Assembly: GCF_027797465.1 (NCBI RefSeq)
Contig: NZ_CP115608.1
Coordinates: 372,001 to 436,000, forward strand
Length of the DNA stretch: 64,000 nucleotides
DNA from: Campylobacter sp. CN_NE2
GTDB taxonomy: Bacteria; Campylobacterota; Campylobacteria; Campylobacterales; Campylobacteraceae
Direction of reading: 5' to 3'
Below, in pieces: positions 25,747 through 36,384 of this stretch. How positions within the stretch are numbered: position 1 is the stretch's first letter; every line of letters begins with the position of its first letter. The notes beneath the pieces are model-generated. The model was not told where the DNA came from. It did no database searches and saw nothing but the letters and a program-made list of their open reading frames with translations. The translations under genes were made by a program, and so were the position numbers.

Positions 25747-26642
25747 TAAAATCCTTTTATATTGTATTGTTTCATTACGCTTTCGATTTTTTTGAGATTT
25801 TCGCTACTTGGTTCGCAAAGTGGTAGGCGATATTCAAGCGTATCAATAAGACCAGCTAAAAACATTGCCGCTTTTATCGGTATTGGGTTGCTTTCGCAAA
25901 ATAGAATTTTGTTTATTGCATACAAATCATCATTTATCTCTTTTGCTTTTAAAAATTCGTTTTTCATCGCAAAATTTGTCAAATTTGCAATGTAATCAGG
26001 CAGTAAATTTGCTGTTACAGAGATAACGCCTTTTCCGCTGTTGCTTAAAATCGGATAGTTTATCGCATCTTCGCCACTAACGACTACAAGGCGAGGCTCA
26101 TGCGCTAGTAAATCCACGCATTTATCGATACTTCCGCTTGCTTCTTTAACGCCGTAAATATTATCACAATCGTTAAATAGCTTTATGATTGTATCGGCTG
26201 AAATATCGCAACCCGTTCTGCCCGGGACATTATAAAGTAATACCGGGATTTCGATAGAATTTGCTATCTCTTTATAGTGCAAATAAAGCCCTTTTTGCGT
26301 AGGTTTGTTGTAATATGGCGCAACGGAGAGAATTCCGTCAGCTCCGTGGTTTTGAGCAAATTTAGCTAAATCAACAGCTTCATGTGTGGCGTTTGAGCCA
26401 GCCCCTGCTAGGACTTTTACGCCTGTATTTTTGCATGTATCAACGGCGATTTCTATGCAAATTCTATGCTCATCATGCGTCAAAGTCGCGCTCTCGCCTG
26501 TGGTCCCAACAGGAACTATCACATTTATGCCATTGTCGATTTGTCTTTTTATCAGTTTTGCGTAACTTACTTCATCTACTTTTCCGTTTTTAAAAGGCGT
26601 GATTATCGCAACCATCGAGCCTGTAATGACATTTTTATTCAT
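25746..26642 (-). CDS. dapA: 4-hydroxy-tetrahydrodipicolinate synthase
   Basis: Condenses pyruvate with aspartate semialdehyde, the first step of the diaminopimelate/lysine branch that feeds peptidoglycan. The 298-residue protein has GTTGESATLTHDEH near residue 45, the Tyr of LLYNVPGRTGCDIS near 135 and the Schiff-base Lys in YGVKEASGSIDKC near 163. It is coupled to the M16 protease upstream (8 nt overlap) and to the SDR gene downstream. Confidence 0.96.
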   Translation of the reverse strand: MNKNVITGSMVAIITPFKNGKVDEVSYAKLIKRQIDNGINVIVPVGTTGESATLTHDEHRICIEIAVDTCKNTGVKVLAGAGSNATHEAVDLAKFAQNHGADGILSVAPYYNKPTQKGLYLHYKEIANSIEIPVLLYNVPGRTGCDISADTIIKLFNDCDNIYGVKEASGSIDKCVDLLAHEPRLVVVSGEDAINYPILSNSGKGVISVTANLLPDYIANLTNFAMKNEFLKAKEINDDLYAINKILFCESNPIPIKAAMFLAGLIDTLEYRLPLCEPSSENLKKIESVMKQYNIKGF

Positions 26643-27888
26643 TTTCTTCCTTTCTTAATATCATCGTTGTTGAATTTTTTCTAACCAAATATTTTTCCAT
26701 ACAATCTTTTAAATTTGCCTTTTGTAAATTTTTTATCCCTTTTTCATAGGCAAATAAAGCGTCCAAATCGCCCCTAATGATATAATCTCCAAAAATAGAA
26801 GCGACTTTTGAAGCACTATCAAGTGAGTAGATAAAATCTTTTTTAACAGAGTTTTGAATTTTTGTCATGTCGTCATCTGTGATTTCTGTGTTTTTTGCAA
26901 ATTCGATTAAATCAAAAATCTCATCACGCAAAATTTCAGCTTTTATGCCGATATTTGCATAAGCAAAAATAATAAATAAATTCTCAAATTTTGCCGACAT
27001 ATTATAAATTCCAACATAATTTGCCAACTTTTTCTCATCAACTAAAACTCGTTGAAAAAGCGAACTTTTGCCGCCGCTTAGATACTCTTCAAGGGCATTT
27101 AGTCCTACTTGATCTGCGTGGTTAAATGGCGGAATTTTAAAAGCAATAGCCACAATATCAACTTCGCTTTTTTTATAAATCATAGCAGATTTTTCTCCGT
27201 CTTGAACTGGCTCGGTGCAGTGATTTTGTGGGATTTCGCTTTTATTTTCGATATTACCGAAATATTTTTTAGCCAAATCAAAAATTTGATTTTTTTCAAT
27301 ATCCCCTGCGACAATCAAAACGGCATTTTTTGGTTGATAAAATTTAGCGTGAAAATCCTTTATATCATCAATCGTCCAGTTTTTTATATCTTCTTTAAAG
27401 CCGATTGGCGTCCAGTGATAAGAGTGATACGAAAAAGCCGTATTGTAAAGTCTAAAAAACAAATATCCGCTTGGATCGTTATCGGTCCGCCATCTGCGTT
27501 CTTCTAAGACAACGCTTCGCTCGGGCTGAAATTCATCATCTTGCAAATCTAAATTTTGCATAATATCAGCATATAGTTCGAGCGATTTTTCTAAATTTGC
27601 ATTTGAACACTTTATGAAATAATGAGTATAATCAAACCCCGTGCTCGCGTTATTTACACCGCCAAAGCCTTTTACGATTTTATCAAATTCTCCTGCTTTG
27701 CGATTTTTTGTAGATTTGAAATTCATGTGTTCTAGCATGTGGGCTATACCGCTTTTGCCCATGATTTCATCTTTTGAGCCGACATTATAAAAAATATCGA
27801 CACTTATAACGCTACTTCCTAAATTCACAGGTACCGCATAAACTTCAAGTCCGTTTTCTAGGGTGATTTTATCAAATTTAGGAAACAT
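26635..27888 (-). CDS. M16-family zinc protease
   Basis: A 417-residue pitrilysin-family (M16B) protease. The inverted zinc motif HxxEH is present as GIAHMLEHMNFKS (about residues 46-58), with the distal Glu expected in the VLEERRWR segment. No signal peptide is visible, although Campylobacter homologues have been called processing proteases. The start overlaps the pyrD stop and the end overlaps dapA by 8 nt. Substrates are unknown. Confidence 0.9.
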   Translation of the reverse strand: MFPKFDKITLENGLEVYAVPVNLGSSVISVDIFYNVGSKDEIMGKSGIAHMLEHMNFKSTKNRKAGEFDKIVKGFGGVNNASTGFDYTHYFIKCSNANLEKSLELYADIMQNLDLQDDEFQPERSVVLEERRWRTDNDPSGYLFFRLYNTAFSYHSYHWTPIGFKEDIKNWTIDDIKDFHAKFYQPKNAVLIVAGDIEKNQIFDLAKKYFGNIENKSEIPQNHCTEPVQDGEKSAMIYKKSEVDIVAIAFKIPPFNHADQVGLNALEEYLSGGKSSLFQRVLVDEKKLANYVGIYNMSAKFENLFIIFAYANIGIKAEILRDEIFDLIEFAKNTEITDDDMTKIQNSVKKDFIYSLDSASKVASIFGDYIIRGDLDALFAYEKGIKNLQKANLKDCMEKYLVRKNSTTMILRKEENE

Positions 27889-28952
27889 TATATTGCCTTT
27901 TTAGCATTTACGCCGATTGCTTGGGTAATATTAGTAAATCCGTCTTTTTCGAGCAACTCAGCAATTTGCGAATTTATATTTTTAATCACGCTTGGACCTT
28001 TAAAGATAAAACTTGTGTAAATTTCAACCAAACTAGCACCCATTTTTATGCGTTCATAGGCTTCTTTACCGTTGTCGATACCACCGCAACTTATCAAAAT
28101 CGTTTCTCCAAAAAGCTCGTTTGCCACAGCTTTAAAAAGCTCTTTTGTTTTTTTTGTGATTAGCTTTCCGCTAAGTCCGCCAAAATCTTTTGCCTTTGGC
28201 GTTAGGCTATAATCAATGCTTGTGTTGTTGATGATTACGCCGTTTGCGCCGTTTTGCACGGCACAAGAACACAAATCAATCGCTTTGCCAAAACTCATAT
28301 CGGGGGCGATTTTTAGCAAGATTGGTTTATCGGTTATGCTTTTCATGGTTTCAAAAATATCTTTTATAAATTTTTCATCTTGCAAATCACGCAAATTTGG
28401 GGTATTTGGCGATGAAATATTGATAACAAAAATATCGCATAAATCTTTGAATTTTTGCGTTAAAATTTCATAGTCTTTTAACGCATCTTCGTTTGGCGTG
28501 ATTTTATTTTTGCCGATATTTGCGATTAAGGGAGCCTTAAAAGGATAAATTTTTTCTACTCTTTTTGCGATAGCTTCCCAGCCTTTGTTGTTAAAGCCCA
28601 TTGCATTTTGCAAACTCTCTTCTTCTATTAGGCGAAAAAGGCGAGGCTTAGCGTTTCCGGGTTGTGGTTTTGGCGTGAAAGTGCCGTATTCTAAATAGCC
28701 AAATCCAAGTGCGTTTAGTGCTTTTATCATCGTTGCGTTTTTATCAAAGCCACCGCCGATTCCAAGCGGATTTGCAAAATTTAACCCAAAAATATTTTGT
28801 TTTAAAGCTTCATTTTGATAAGAAAAATTTTTAGAAATCAAATTTAGTATAAAATCAAAATTTCCGCCGTTTTTAAGAGCAAATTCGGCTAAGCCGTGAG
28901 CTGTTTCGGGGTCAAATTTGAAAAGCAATTTTTTTAAAGTTTTATAATACAT
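27888..28952 (-). CDS. pyrD: Dihydroorotate dehydrogenase (quinone), class 2
   Basis: Oxidises dihydroorotate to orotate in pyrimidine synthesis and passes electrons to quinone at the inner membrane. The product has 354 residues. The N-terminal amphipathic stretch YYKTLKKLLFKFDPETAHG is the class 2 membrane-docking helix, and the catalytic Ser lies in VINISSPNTPNLR. FMN-binding segments LGIGGGFDKNA and LISCGGID are visible. The frame is open from a TTG at 28973, but ATG 28952 has AAGGA 5 nt upstream and fits the family start. Confidence 0.94.
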   Translation of the reverse strand: MYYKTLKKLLFKFDPETAHGLAEFALKNGGNFDFILNLISKNFSYQNEALKQNIFGLNFANPLGIGGGFDKNATMIKALNALGFGYLEYGTFTPKPQPGNAKPRLFRLIEEESLQNAMGFNNKGWEAIAKRVEKIYPFKAPLIANIGKNKITPNEDALKDYEILTQKFKDLCDIFVINISSPNTPNLRDLQDEKFIKDIFETMKSITDKPILLKIAPDMSFGKAIDLCSCAVQNGANGVIINNTSIDYSLTPKAKDFGGLSGKLITKKTKELFKAVANELFGETILISCGGIDNGKEAYERIKMGASLVEIYTSFIFKGPSVIKNINSQIAELLEKDGFTNITQAIGVNAKKAI

Positions 28953-29013
28953 ATCTATCCTTGAAAAACGCAAAATTCTAGCAAAAATTAGTTAAAAAGC
29001 GGATTAAATTCAT

Positions 29014-30756
29014 CTATTTTTCGCTTGTATCTTTGTTTTCGTAAGCGAAATTTCCTTTTAGTTTTTGATAAATTTCACACTCTCTAACTAGCTTTTCATC
29101 GTCACCAAAACCTACGATTTCGCCGTTATTTACGACTGCGATTTTACCTGCGTTTTCGATAGTGCTAAGACGGTGCGCTATGATAAATACGATTTTATCA
29201 GTTTTGATTTTTTCTATCACTTCTGTAATGGCTTTTTCGCTGACATTATCTAACGCAGAAGTTGCCTCATCGAAAATCAAAATTTGCGGATTATTATACA
29301 ATGCCCTAGCAATGGCGATTCGCTGTCTTTGTCCGCCGCTTATATTTGTGCCAAATTCATTTAAATTTGTGTGAATTCCGTTTTCAAGCCCCATTACAAA
29401 TTCATAAGCATTTGCCGATTTAAGGGCATTTATAACCTTTTCTTCATCGTAAGTTTTACCATAAGCGACATTGTTTGCGATAGTGTCGTTAAAAATGTAA
29501 ATGCGTTGGCTTACAAAACCGATATTTTCACGCAGACTTTCAAGGCTAAATTCGCACAAATCATCATTATTTACCAAAATATTTCCGCTTGTGGTATCGT
29601 AAAATCTCATAATCAAATTTACAATCGAAGTTTTTCCGCCACCGCTGTTGCCAACAAGTGCGATAGTTTGACCTTTATTTACGCTAAAATTTATATTTTT
29701 TAAAGCCGTTTTTTCGCCGTAGTTTAGGCTGACATTTTGAAACGAAAGAGAATTTATATTTTTTGGAAATTCTTTCTTTCCGCCGATGATGGACGGCGTT
29801 TTATCGATTAGTTCAAAAGTTCGGTTACTCGCTACTATTGCATCTTGCATATTATTAAACACGCTAGTAACCTTCTTTATAGGCGTATAAAGCATAAAAA
29901 GTGCTGCTACAAACGAAGTAAATTTACCAAGCGTCATAGCGCCATCTATGACCTCTTTTCCGCCTATGTAGATGACTACGGCAATACCGATACCGCCTAG
30001 CATTTCCATTAACGGGCTAACTAGACCATTTGTGATGATAGCTTTGAAATTTAGTCTATAAATTCGGTAGTTTTCTTCCGAAAATCGTTTTATTTCACTT
30101 TTTTGGGCGTTATTTGCTTTTACGATTTCGATATTTGAGTAAATTTCGCTAAGAACCGAGTTTATATCTGCTGTTTTTTCTTGTGAAGCTTTTGAAATTC
30201 GTCTCATTCGCTTTGCAAGACGAGAAAGTGGATATACAGCACACGGAAGCACAATCAAGGCAAAAAATGCTAGTTTTGGACTTTGGTAAATCACAACGCC
30301 TAAAAGTCCGATTATGGTGATTAAATTTGTAAAAAATTCAGGTATCATATTTGAGATGATAGTTCGAATTCGCTCGACATCATTGATCGTCCTACTCATC
30401 AACTCGCCTGTTCTAAATTTATGAAAAAAGCTCATATCAAGGTAGATTAGCGTAGATAGGATTTTTTCTCTAAAAATTCTAACGACATTTTGTCCTATGT
30501 AGCCTGTAAAATATGTCTGCATAAAGTTACCAAGACTTTTTGCTAAAAAAATGGCGATTATCGCAAATGGTATGAGTTTGAGATAGTTTTCGCCTTTTTC
30601 GACAAAAACGCCGTCCATTGTGGGTTCGAGTATATAAGATAACCCGGCTGTGCCAAGTGCAGCTAAAATCATACCGATAATCGCAAAGAAAAATTGAACT
30701 TTAAAATCTTTGAAAAACGGGCTAAATCGCTTTAAAATTTGCAAAAATTCCTTCAT
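29014..30756 (-). CDS. msbA: Lipid A export ABC transporter, MsbA-like
   Basis: A 580-residue half-transporter that flips lipid A-core across the inner membrane. The N-terminal ~320 residues form a six-helix ABC exporter domain. The nucleotide-binding domain has Walker [10 protein letters not shown], signature [15 protein letters not shown], Walker [13 protein letters not shown] and the switch His in IAHRLST. A multidrug exporter cannot be ruled out by sequence alone, but the envelope operon and the gene order I recall from C. jejuni favour MsbA. It overlaps cysS by 4 nt. Confidence 0.85.
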   Translation of the reverse strand: MKEFLQILKRFSPFFKDFKVQFFFAIIGMILAALGTAGLSYILEPTMDGVFVEKGENYLKLIPFAIIAIFLAKSLGNFMQTYFTGYIGQNVVRIFREKILSTLIYLDMSFFHKFRTGELMSRTINDVERIRTIISNMIPEFFTNLITIIGLLGVVIYQSPKLAFFALIVLPCAVYPLSRLAKRMRRISKASQEKTADINSVLSEIYSNIEIVKANNAQKSEIKRFSEENYRIYRLNFKAIITNGLVSPLMEMLGGIGIAVVIYIGGKEVIDGAMTLGKFTSFVAALFMLYTPIKKVTSVFNNMQDAIVASNRTFELIDKTPSIIGGKKEFPKNINSLSFQNVSLNYGEKTALKNINFSVNKGQTIALVGNSGGGKTSIVNLIMRFYDTTSGNILVNNDDLCEFSLESLRENIGFVSQRIYIFNDTIANNVAYGKTYDEEKVINALKSANAYEFVMGLENGIHTNLNEFGTNISGGQRQRIAIARALYNNPQILIFDEATSALDNVSEKAITEVIEKIKTDKIVFIIAHRLSTIENAGKIAVVNNGEIVGFGDDEKLVRECEIYQKLKGNFAYENKDTSEK

Positions 30757-32159
30757 TTTTTATCGCTTTCGTTCATAACTTCCCAAATGGTGCCACTTGG
30801 CGTATCCATAATGGAAATTCCCATTTTGGTTAAATTTTCTCGTATCTCATCGGCAAGAGCGAAATTTTTCTCTTTTTTTGCTTCGCTTCTTTGAGCGATA
30901 AATTTGGCGATTTTAGCCTTGTCTTCATCGCTTACGCCAAATTGAAAATACTCGTTTTCATCTATTTGTAAAATTCCCAAAATTTCAGCCACAAAGCCCA
31001 AATTTGCCATAAATTCAGACTTTTTGATTTTATCTTTTGGATTTTTATCTAAATATTCATTTGCAAAATTTATAAAATTGTCCAAACTTGCCAGCGCCAA
31101 AGATGAGTTTAAATCATCATTTAAAGCAGATAAAATTTCAGCTCGAAATTCGGCATTTACCGCACCCGCGCTCACTCCAAAAAGCCGTTTTTTAAGGCGA
31201 TAAATTTTATCAAGCCGTTTTTTACTAGCGTTTAAATCTTCAAGCGAATAGTTAAAATTTGCGCGGTAATGCGAACTCATAAGGTAAAATCGCAAAGCTT
31301 CGCCCGGCACAAATTTAAGAGCATCTTTTATAAAAAAGCTATTTCCTAAGCTTTTGCTCATTTTTTCGTTATTTACCTGCACAAAGCCGTTGTGAAGCCA
31401 GTATTTGGCTAAATTTTTGCGCTCACCGCAACGACACTGAGCGGCTTCGTTTTCGTGGTGCGGAAAGAGTAAATCAAGACCGCCTGCGTGAATATCAATG
31501 CAAAATTCGCTTTTATTTTTGCCAAAATGCTTTTTTATCATCGCTACGCACTCGCTGTGCCAACCGGGACGACCTTTTCCAAATTCGCACTCATACCAGT
31601 TTTCATCAAATTTCCATAAAACAAAGTCTTTTTCGCTTTTTTTGGCTGAATTTGAGACAACTCTTGCTTGGTGACTTAAATCGTTTGCTTTTCCGCTAAG
31701 GCTTAAATAATCGCTATCTTTTGCCGTGTCAAAGTAAATTCCATCGCCCGTAATCTCATAAGCATAGCCATTTTGAAGCAAATTTTTTATATAAGCGATG
31801 ATTTCAGCGATAGTTTCAGTCGCCTTTGGTTCGACATCGGCTCTAAGGACATTTAAAGCGTCCATATCATCCAAATAACGCTTTATATAAAATTCGGTTA
31901 TCTCTTCTAAACTTTTGCCAGTTTCGCTCATTTTTTTTAAGATTTTATCATCAATGTCGGTAAAGTTTTTTATAAATTTAACGCCGTATCCGTTTGCAAT
32001 CAAAACTCTACGAAGCAAATCAAAGCTAATCGCACTTTTTGCATGTCCTAAATGCGCATCATCATAAACAGTCGGACCGCAAACATAAAAATTCACGCAA
32101 GTTTTATCCTCTGGCGTAAATTCGACCTTTTTTCTTTTAACACTATCAAAAATAACCAT
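30753..32159 (-). CDS. cysS: Cysteinyl-tRNA synthetase
   Basis: A class I aminoacyl-tRNA synthetase of 468 residues. The HIGH motif appears as HLGHA (residue ~37), and KMSKS as [10 protein letters not shown] (~265). Zinc ligands are the Cys of YVCGPTVYD, the Cys of GWHSECVAM and HHENEAAQ. The start lies inside the murJ end (14 nt overlap), the stop inside the msbA start. Confidence 0.97.
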   Translation of the reverse strand: MVIFDSVKRKKVEFTPEDKTCVNFYVCGPTVYDDAHLGHAKSAISFDLLRRVLIANGYGVKFIKNFTDIDDKILKKMSETGKSLEEITEFYIKRYLDDMDALNVLRADVEPKATETIAEIIAYIKNLLQNGYAYEITGDGIYFDTAKDSDYLSLSGKANDLSHQARVVSNSAKKSEKDFVLWKFDENWYECEFGKGRPGWHSECVAMIKKHFGKNKSEFCIDIHAGGLDLLFPHHENEAAQCRCGERKNLAKYWLHNGFVQVNNEKMSKSLGNSFFIKDALKFVPGEALRFYLMSSHYRANFNYSLEDLNASKKRLDKIYRLKKRLFGVSAGAVNAEFRAEILSALNDDLNSSLALASLDNFINFANEYLDKNPKDKIKKSEFMANLGFVAEILGILQIDENEYFQFGVSDEDKAKIAKFIAQRSEAKKEKNFALADEIRENLTKMGISIMDTPSGTIWEVMNESDKK

Positions 32160-33543
32160 TTATAAAGCCTTTGAAAAAGTATAAAATAACGATTTCAACC
32201 ACGCAAATGGCTAAAATCGGCACAAATTTGCGAAATTTAATTATAGCTAAAAAGTTATTAAATCCAAATTCTTTTATATTTTTATAAAGCAAAAAAACGC
32301 CTGAGAGCGAACTAGCTAATGCTAACCCGGCAGCTCCGTAAGGTTTAACAAAAATAGCGCACAAAGCGACATTTAAAATTAAACTTTGAATAGAAAATTT
32401 AGCAGCTTCCTTTTGTTTCATTTTCGAATATAGCCACTGCGAAAAGAGCTTTGCTAAACCAAAAGGAACTAGACCCACCATAAAAGCAGCCAAGACTTTT
32501 GCGCACTCTATCGTGTCTTCTCTTGTGAATTCGCCCCGTTCAAAAAGTAACCACGAAATTTCAAAACTAAGCATTATTCCGCCGATAGTCGAAGCTAAAA
32601 GCAAAAAAAGTAAAAAATAAAAACTTTTTTCTAGTAAATTTTGGGCTTCTTTGTCGTTGCCTGATTTGATTTGTTTTGCGATTTTTGGGAAGATTGCAAC
32701 CGAAAGCGCAATCGCAAAAAGTGCAAAGGGAAGTTGAAAAATTCGGTTTGCATAGTATAAATAACTAATGCTTCCAAACGCTAAAAAACTAGCAAACCAA
32801 GTATCGACAAAACTTGAAATTTGCAAAGCCGATGAGCCGATAACGCCGTGATAAAAGTTTTTATAAAAGCCTTTTGTATCGGCTTTTTCGCCATTTTTTA
32901 TGCGTGAAAAACCGCCCAGCAGCACCTTTAAAAGTCCTGTAAATTTCAAGGCATAAATATGAACTAAAAGTTGCAAAAATCCGCCCACGACAACGCCGAT
33001 ACTAAGATATAAAACGATAGTTTTATCATCTTTTTCACGAGCTAAAATCAAAGCCACAATCATCGCTAAATTTAAGAGTGCCGTTGAAAATGCCGTCGTG
33101 GCGAAGTGATCACGATACTGCAACATTGCCGCAAATAGCGTAACGATAAAGATAAATGTTAGATATAAAAAATTTATTCGCACGAAAGGAACGGCTAAAT
33201 TTATGGTTTGCTTATCAAATCCAAGGGCTAAAATTTTTGTAAAAAACGCCGCAAAAAGTAAAACGACAAAGGTTAAAAAAAGTATAAAAATCGTAAATTT
33301 AAGTAGCACCGAAGCAGCAAAAATTCCCTTTTTTTTAGCATGGGCAAAACTTGGCATAAATGCCTGTGTAAAGGAGCCTTCGCCAAAAAGCCTACGAAAT
33401 AAATTTGGTAGTTTAAACGCTACAAAAAATATATCACTCCAAATTCCAGCCCCCAGCACGGAAGCTGTCATCAGATCTCGCACTAAGCCTAAAATGCGTG
33501 AAACTAAAATTCCAAAACTATTTGTAAAAAAGCCCTTAAACAT
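32146..33543 (-). CDS. murJ: Lipid II flippase MurJ (MviN)
   Basis: A polytopic MVN-family protein of 465 residues with about 13-14 hydrophobic segments. It flips lipid II to the periplasmic face for peptidoglycan synthesis. The N-terminal [20 protein letters not shown] and [19 protein letters not shown] are strong MurJ signatures (functional Arg residues included). The frame stays open up to 33579 but the ATG at 33543 fits the family start. It is the first gene of the minus operon running to pgsA, divergent from mlaE. Confidence 0.95.
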   Translation of the reverse strand: MFKGFFTNSFGILVSRILGLVRDLMTASVLGAGIWSDIFFVAFKLPNLFRRLFGEGSFTQAFMPSFAHAKKKGIFAASVLLKFTIFILFLTFVVLLFAAFFTKILALGFDKQTINLAVPFVRINFLYLTFIFIVTLFAAMLQYRDHFATTAFSTALLNLAMIVALILAREKDDKTIVLYLSIGVVVGGFLQLLVHIYALKFTGLLKVLLGGFSRIKNGEKADTKGFYKNFYHGVIGSSALQISSFVDTWFASFLAFGSISYLYYANRIFQLPFALFAIALSVAIFPKIAKQIKSGNDKEAQNLLEKSFYFLLFLLLASTIGGIMLSFEISWLLFERGEFTREDTIECAKVLAAFMVGLVPFGLAKLFSQWLYSKMKQKEAAKFSIQSLILNVALCAIFVKPYGAAGLALASSLSGVFLLYKNIKEFGFNNFLAIIKFRKFVPILAICVVEIVILYFFKGFINGYF

Positions 33544-33581
33544 ACCTATCCGTAAAGTTTTTATAAAATACAAAGGCAAAT

Positions 33582-33592
33582 TATAATATAAT
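33582..33592 (+). promoter_or_regulatory. Candidate promoter of the mla-ruvA-ddl-murF operon
   Basis: Two overlapping TATAAT hexamers (33582-33587 and 33587-33592) lie 35-45 nt before the TTG start of mlaE, in the 83 nt divergent gap with murJ. Confidence 0.5.
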
Positions 33593-33626
33593 TTTTGCTT
33601 ATTTCAAAGTTTAGGAGTTTGTAAAT

Positions 33627-34730
33627 TTGGCAAATTCGCCTTTTTCCGTTTTGCAAAACGGCGATGAAACTACTATATATCTTAACGGCGACTGGACTTA
33701 TAAGCTAAAACAGGCTCATTTTAATGAGCTCAAAAAAAATATTCAAAATGCACGAAATATAAATTTAAACTTTTCAAATTTGAGCGATTTAGACTATTTT
33801 GCCGCAGTTTTGCTAAAAAAATCACTCAGCGGAAAAATTTATAAATTTAGCGATGAAAGCAGAAAAGTTAAAGCCATTTTTGAATTTATAAATGACGAAA
33901 ATATCGATTTTAAAGATATTCCACAAAAAAATAGTGAAAATATTTTTTCTCAAATCGGACGAAGCGTAGTTTTGGGAATTTCAAATTTACTAAATTTGGC
34001 GACATTTTTGGGCGAATTTGTGATTAAATTCTTTCAAATGCTACTTCACCCAAGCAAAATTCGCTTTAAAGAAGTTGTAAATTTTGCCAAAGATAGCGGA
34101 ATTGATGCGCTTTTTATCGTAGGACTAACTGCTTTTTTAATCGGCGTTGTTTTAGCCTATATCGGCTCTGATATGCTTTCTCAATTTGGTGCAAGTATCT
34201 ATATAATCGACATTATGGGAACACTAACCTTGCGTGAAATCGCACCCCTAATCGCAGCTATCGTAGTTGCGGGTCGGACATCATCAAGCTTTACCGCTCA
34301 AATAGGCGTTATGAAAATCACAGAAGAGATTGACGCGATGAAAACAATGGGCTTTGATCCCTTTTATTTCCTATCAATGCCGCGAATTTTAGCGATGATT
34401 TTGATAATGCCGTTTGTCATTTGCATAGCAGATCTTATCAGCATTTTAGCACAAATGATAGTCTGCAATGCCTATTTGGATATTTTATTTAGCGATTATT
34501 TGACTAGATTTAAAGAAGCCGTCGAGCTTAGACATTTTTTTGTAGGTCTTATAAAAGCGCCGTTTTTTGGTGCGATAATCGCGCTAATTGGCTGTATGCG
34601 TGGTTTTGAAGTGCAAGGAAATACGCAAAGTATCGGAATTTACACTACAATTAGCGTTGTAAATGCCATTTTTTGGGTAATTGCGATCGATGCCATTTTT
34701 GCGGTAACATTTTCGGAGCTTGGGATATGA
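33627..34730 (+). CDS. mlaE: Phospholipid-transport ABC permease MlaE with N-terminal STAS-like domain
   Basis: A 367-residue protein. The C-terminal ~250 residues are a MlaE/YrbE permease, with the EIDAMKTMGFDPFYFLSMPR coupling stretch and EIAPLIAAIVVAGRTSSSF. The N-terminal ~95 residues are soluble and look like a STAS domain (LNFSNLSDLDYFAAVLLKK), the role of separate MlaB in E. coli. Mla systems move phospholipids between the membranes. It starts at TTG with AGGAG upstream (33612-33616); no better ATG exists. The stop overlaps mlaF (ATGA). Confidence 0.9.
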   Translation: MANSPFSVLQNGDETTIYLNGDWTYKLKQAHFNELKKNIQNARNINLNFSNLSDLDYFAAVLLKKSLSGKIYKFSDESRKVKAIFEFINDENIDFKDIPQKNSENIFSQIGRSVVLGISNLLNLATFLGEFVIKFFQMLLHPSKIRFKEVVNFAKDSGIDALFIVGLTAFLIGVVLAYIGSDMLSQFGASIYIIDIMGTLTLREIAPLIAAIVVAGRTSSSFTAQIGVMKITEEIDAMKTMGFDPFYFLSMPRILAMILIMPFVICIADLISILAQMIVCNAYLDILFSDYLTRFKEAVELRHFFVGLIKAPFFGAIIALIGCMRGFEVQGNTQSIGIYTTISVVNAIFWVIAIDAIFAVTFSELGI

Positions 34731-35470
34731 GCATTATCAAAGCTACAAATTTAACCACAGCTTTTGGCGAAAAAACAATGCACGACAATGTTAGTTTTAG
34801 CGTAAATGAAGCCGAAATTTACGGCTTTTTAGGTGGTAGCGGTAGCGGAAAGACAACGCTAATGAAAACGCTAATTTACTTAAAAGAGCCAAAAAGCGGT
34901 AAAATTTCAATGTTTGATGAGAGCGATATTTGGGCTTTAAATGAAAAAAAGCGAAAGCAAATTCAGCTAAAATGCGGTGTTATGTTTCAATTTGGAGCGC
35001 TTTATAGTTCTATGAGTGTCCTTGAAAATGTCGGTGTTTTGTTGCGTGAATATAGCGATTATAGCGAAAAAGATATAAATGAGTTATCGAATTTTTGGAT
35101 TCAAAAAGTGGGTCTAAAAAAAGAACATGCTATGCTAAATCCAAACGAGCTAAGTGGCGGTATGAAAAAGCGAGTTGCCTTAGCAAGAGCCTTAGCATTA
35201 AGCCCCAAAATTTTATTTTTAGATGAGCCAAACTCGGGACTTGATCCGCTTGGTGCAAGAGCCCTTGATAGGCTAGTTTGTGAGTTAAGAGATAGTCTTG
35301 GTTTAACCGTTGTTATGGTTACGCATGATGTCGATAGCATTTTTGATATTTTGGATAGATTTTTGATTATCGATAACCGAAAAATCGCATTTGAAGGCGA
35401 TATTAAAGAGATTGCAAATTTAGAAAATAATCCGCTTGAAGAGCTTTTTAAAATGCGAGATAGGAGTTAA
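34727..35470 (+). CDS. mlaF: Phospholipid-transport ABC ATPase MlaF
   Basis: A 247-residue ATPase of the Mla importer/exporter. Walker A GGSGSGKTT (about residues 34-42), signature ELSGGMKKRVALARAL with the MlaF-type GGM, and Walker B ILFLDEPNSGLDP are all intact. The frame extends upstream into mlaE, but ATG 34727 within the ATGA overlap is the natural start. It is followed by mlaD after 2 nt. Confidence 0.94.
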   Translation: MSIIKATNLTTAFGEKTMHDNVSFSVNEAEIYGFLGGSGSGKTTLMKTLIYLKEPKSGKISMFDESDIWALNEKKRKQIQLKCGVMFQFGALYSSMSVLENVGVLLREYSDYSEKDINELSNFWIQKVGLKKEHAMLNPNELSGGMKKRVALARALALSPKILFLDEPNSGLDPLGARALDRLVCELRDSLGLTVVMVTHDVDSIFDILDRFLIIDNRKIAFEGDIKEIANLENNPLEELFKMRDRS

Positions 35471-35472
35471 AT

Positions 35473-36384
35473 TTGGAAAATAGAAGTTCATATACGATTG
35501 TGGGAATTTTTGTTATGGTTTGTTTAGCGTTTTTTGGGGCTTTTATGTGGTGGATGGCGACAAAAACAGATCCAAATGAAGCTTATAGATCATATTTTAT
35601 TCATACAAAAAATTTACCAACGGGGATAAAAGAAAATAGCGAAGTGCGTTTTTTAGGCGTAAATGCAGGAATTATCAAAAAGATTGATTTTGCCGATGTC
35701 GCTAACGGCATTATCGAAATCGAAGCTTCGATTAAAAGAAAATTGCCTATTTCCAAAGATAGCGTTGCCGAAATAGAAACGCAGGGACTAACCGGAATTT
35801 CGCATTTAAATATAACTCGTGGTAGCGGGGAGCTTTTTGCTCCAAATGATGAAAAACCGATTATTGCGCTTGATAAAACGCTTTTAGATAAAATAGGCTC
35901 CAAAGCAGAAGTTATCACAGATAGTGTCGGCGAGATGATTTTAAAGATAAATACCTTAATGTCGCAAGAAAATATAGAAAAACTAAATGTAACTTTGGCA
36001 AATTTAGAAAAATTTAGTGCAAATTTACAAAACGACGAAAGATTTAAAAATATTGATAGTATTATCTCAAATGCCGATAAAATCGTGGCTGATTTAAGTC
36101 AGCGAGAGAAAGATTTAGACGAAGTGTTAAAAAATTTCAACACATTTGCAAAGTCGGCGACAAATTTCGCAAACGCTATGAATAAAACGCAAAGTATGAT
36201 GGCAAAGCGAATCGAGCAGGGCGATTATAATTTAAAAGCGATTTTGGACCCGACTTTAAGTGAAGCAAAGGTTACTTTGATAGAATTCAATCGTGCATTA
36301 AGGGAATTTCAAGGGGCGTTATTTAGACTTGAAGATAACCCTTATGAATTCTTTTTTAGAGATACAAAAAAGGAAAAAAGATAG
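35473..36384 (+). CDS. mlaD: MCE-domain phospholipid-binding protein MlaD
   Basis: A 303-residue protein with one N-terminal membrane helix (about residues 8-27) and a periplasmic MCE domain (about 38-120: LPTGIKENSEVRFLGVNAG, VAEIETQGLTGISHLNI). The long C-terminal part (about 150-290) is helical and Asn/Lys-rich, as in other substrate-channel MCE proteins. The start is TTG with TAGGAG upstream. It binds and hands over phospholipids in the Mla complex. Confidence 0.93.
   Translation: MENRSSYTIVGIFVMVCLAFFGAFMWWMATKTDPNEAYRSYFIHTKNLPTGIKENSEVRFLGVNAGIIKKIDFADVANGIIEIEASIKRKLPISKDSVAEIETQGLTGISHLNITRGSGELFAPNDEKPIIALDKTLLDKIGSKAEVITDSVGEMILKINTLMSQENIEKLNVTLANLEKFSANLQNDERFKNIDSIISNADKIVADLSQREKDLDEVLKNFNTFAKSATNFANAMNKTQSMMAKRIEQGDYNLKAILDPTLSEAKVTLIEFNRALREFQGALFRLEDNPYEFFFRDTKKEKR

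Noticed and set aside
29014-30756. Drug-efflux ABC exporter in place of MsbA
   Set aside because: Sequence alone cannot separate them, but the surrounding envelope operon favours lipid A export.
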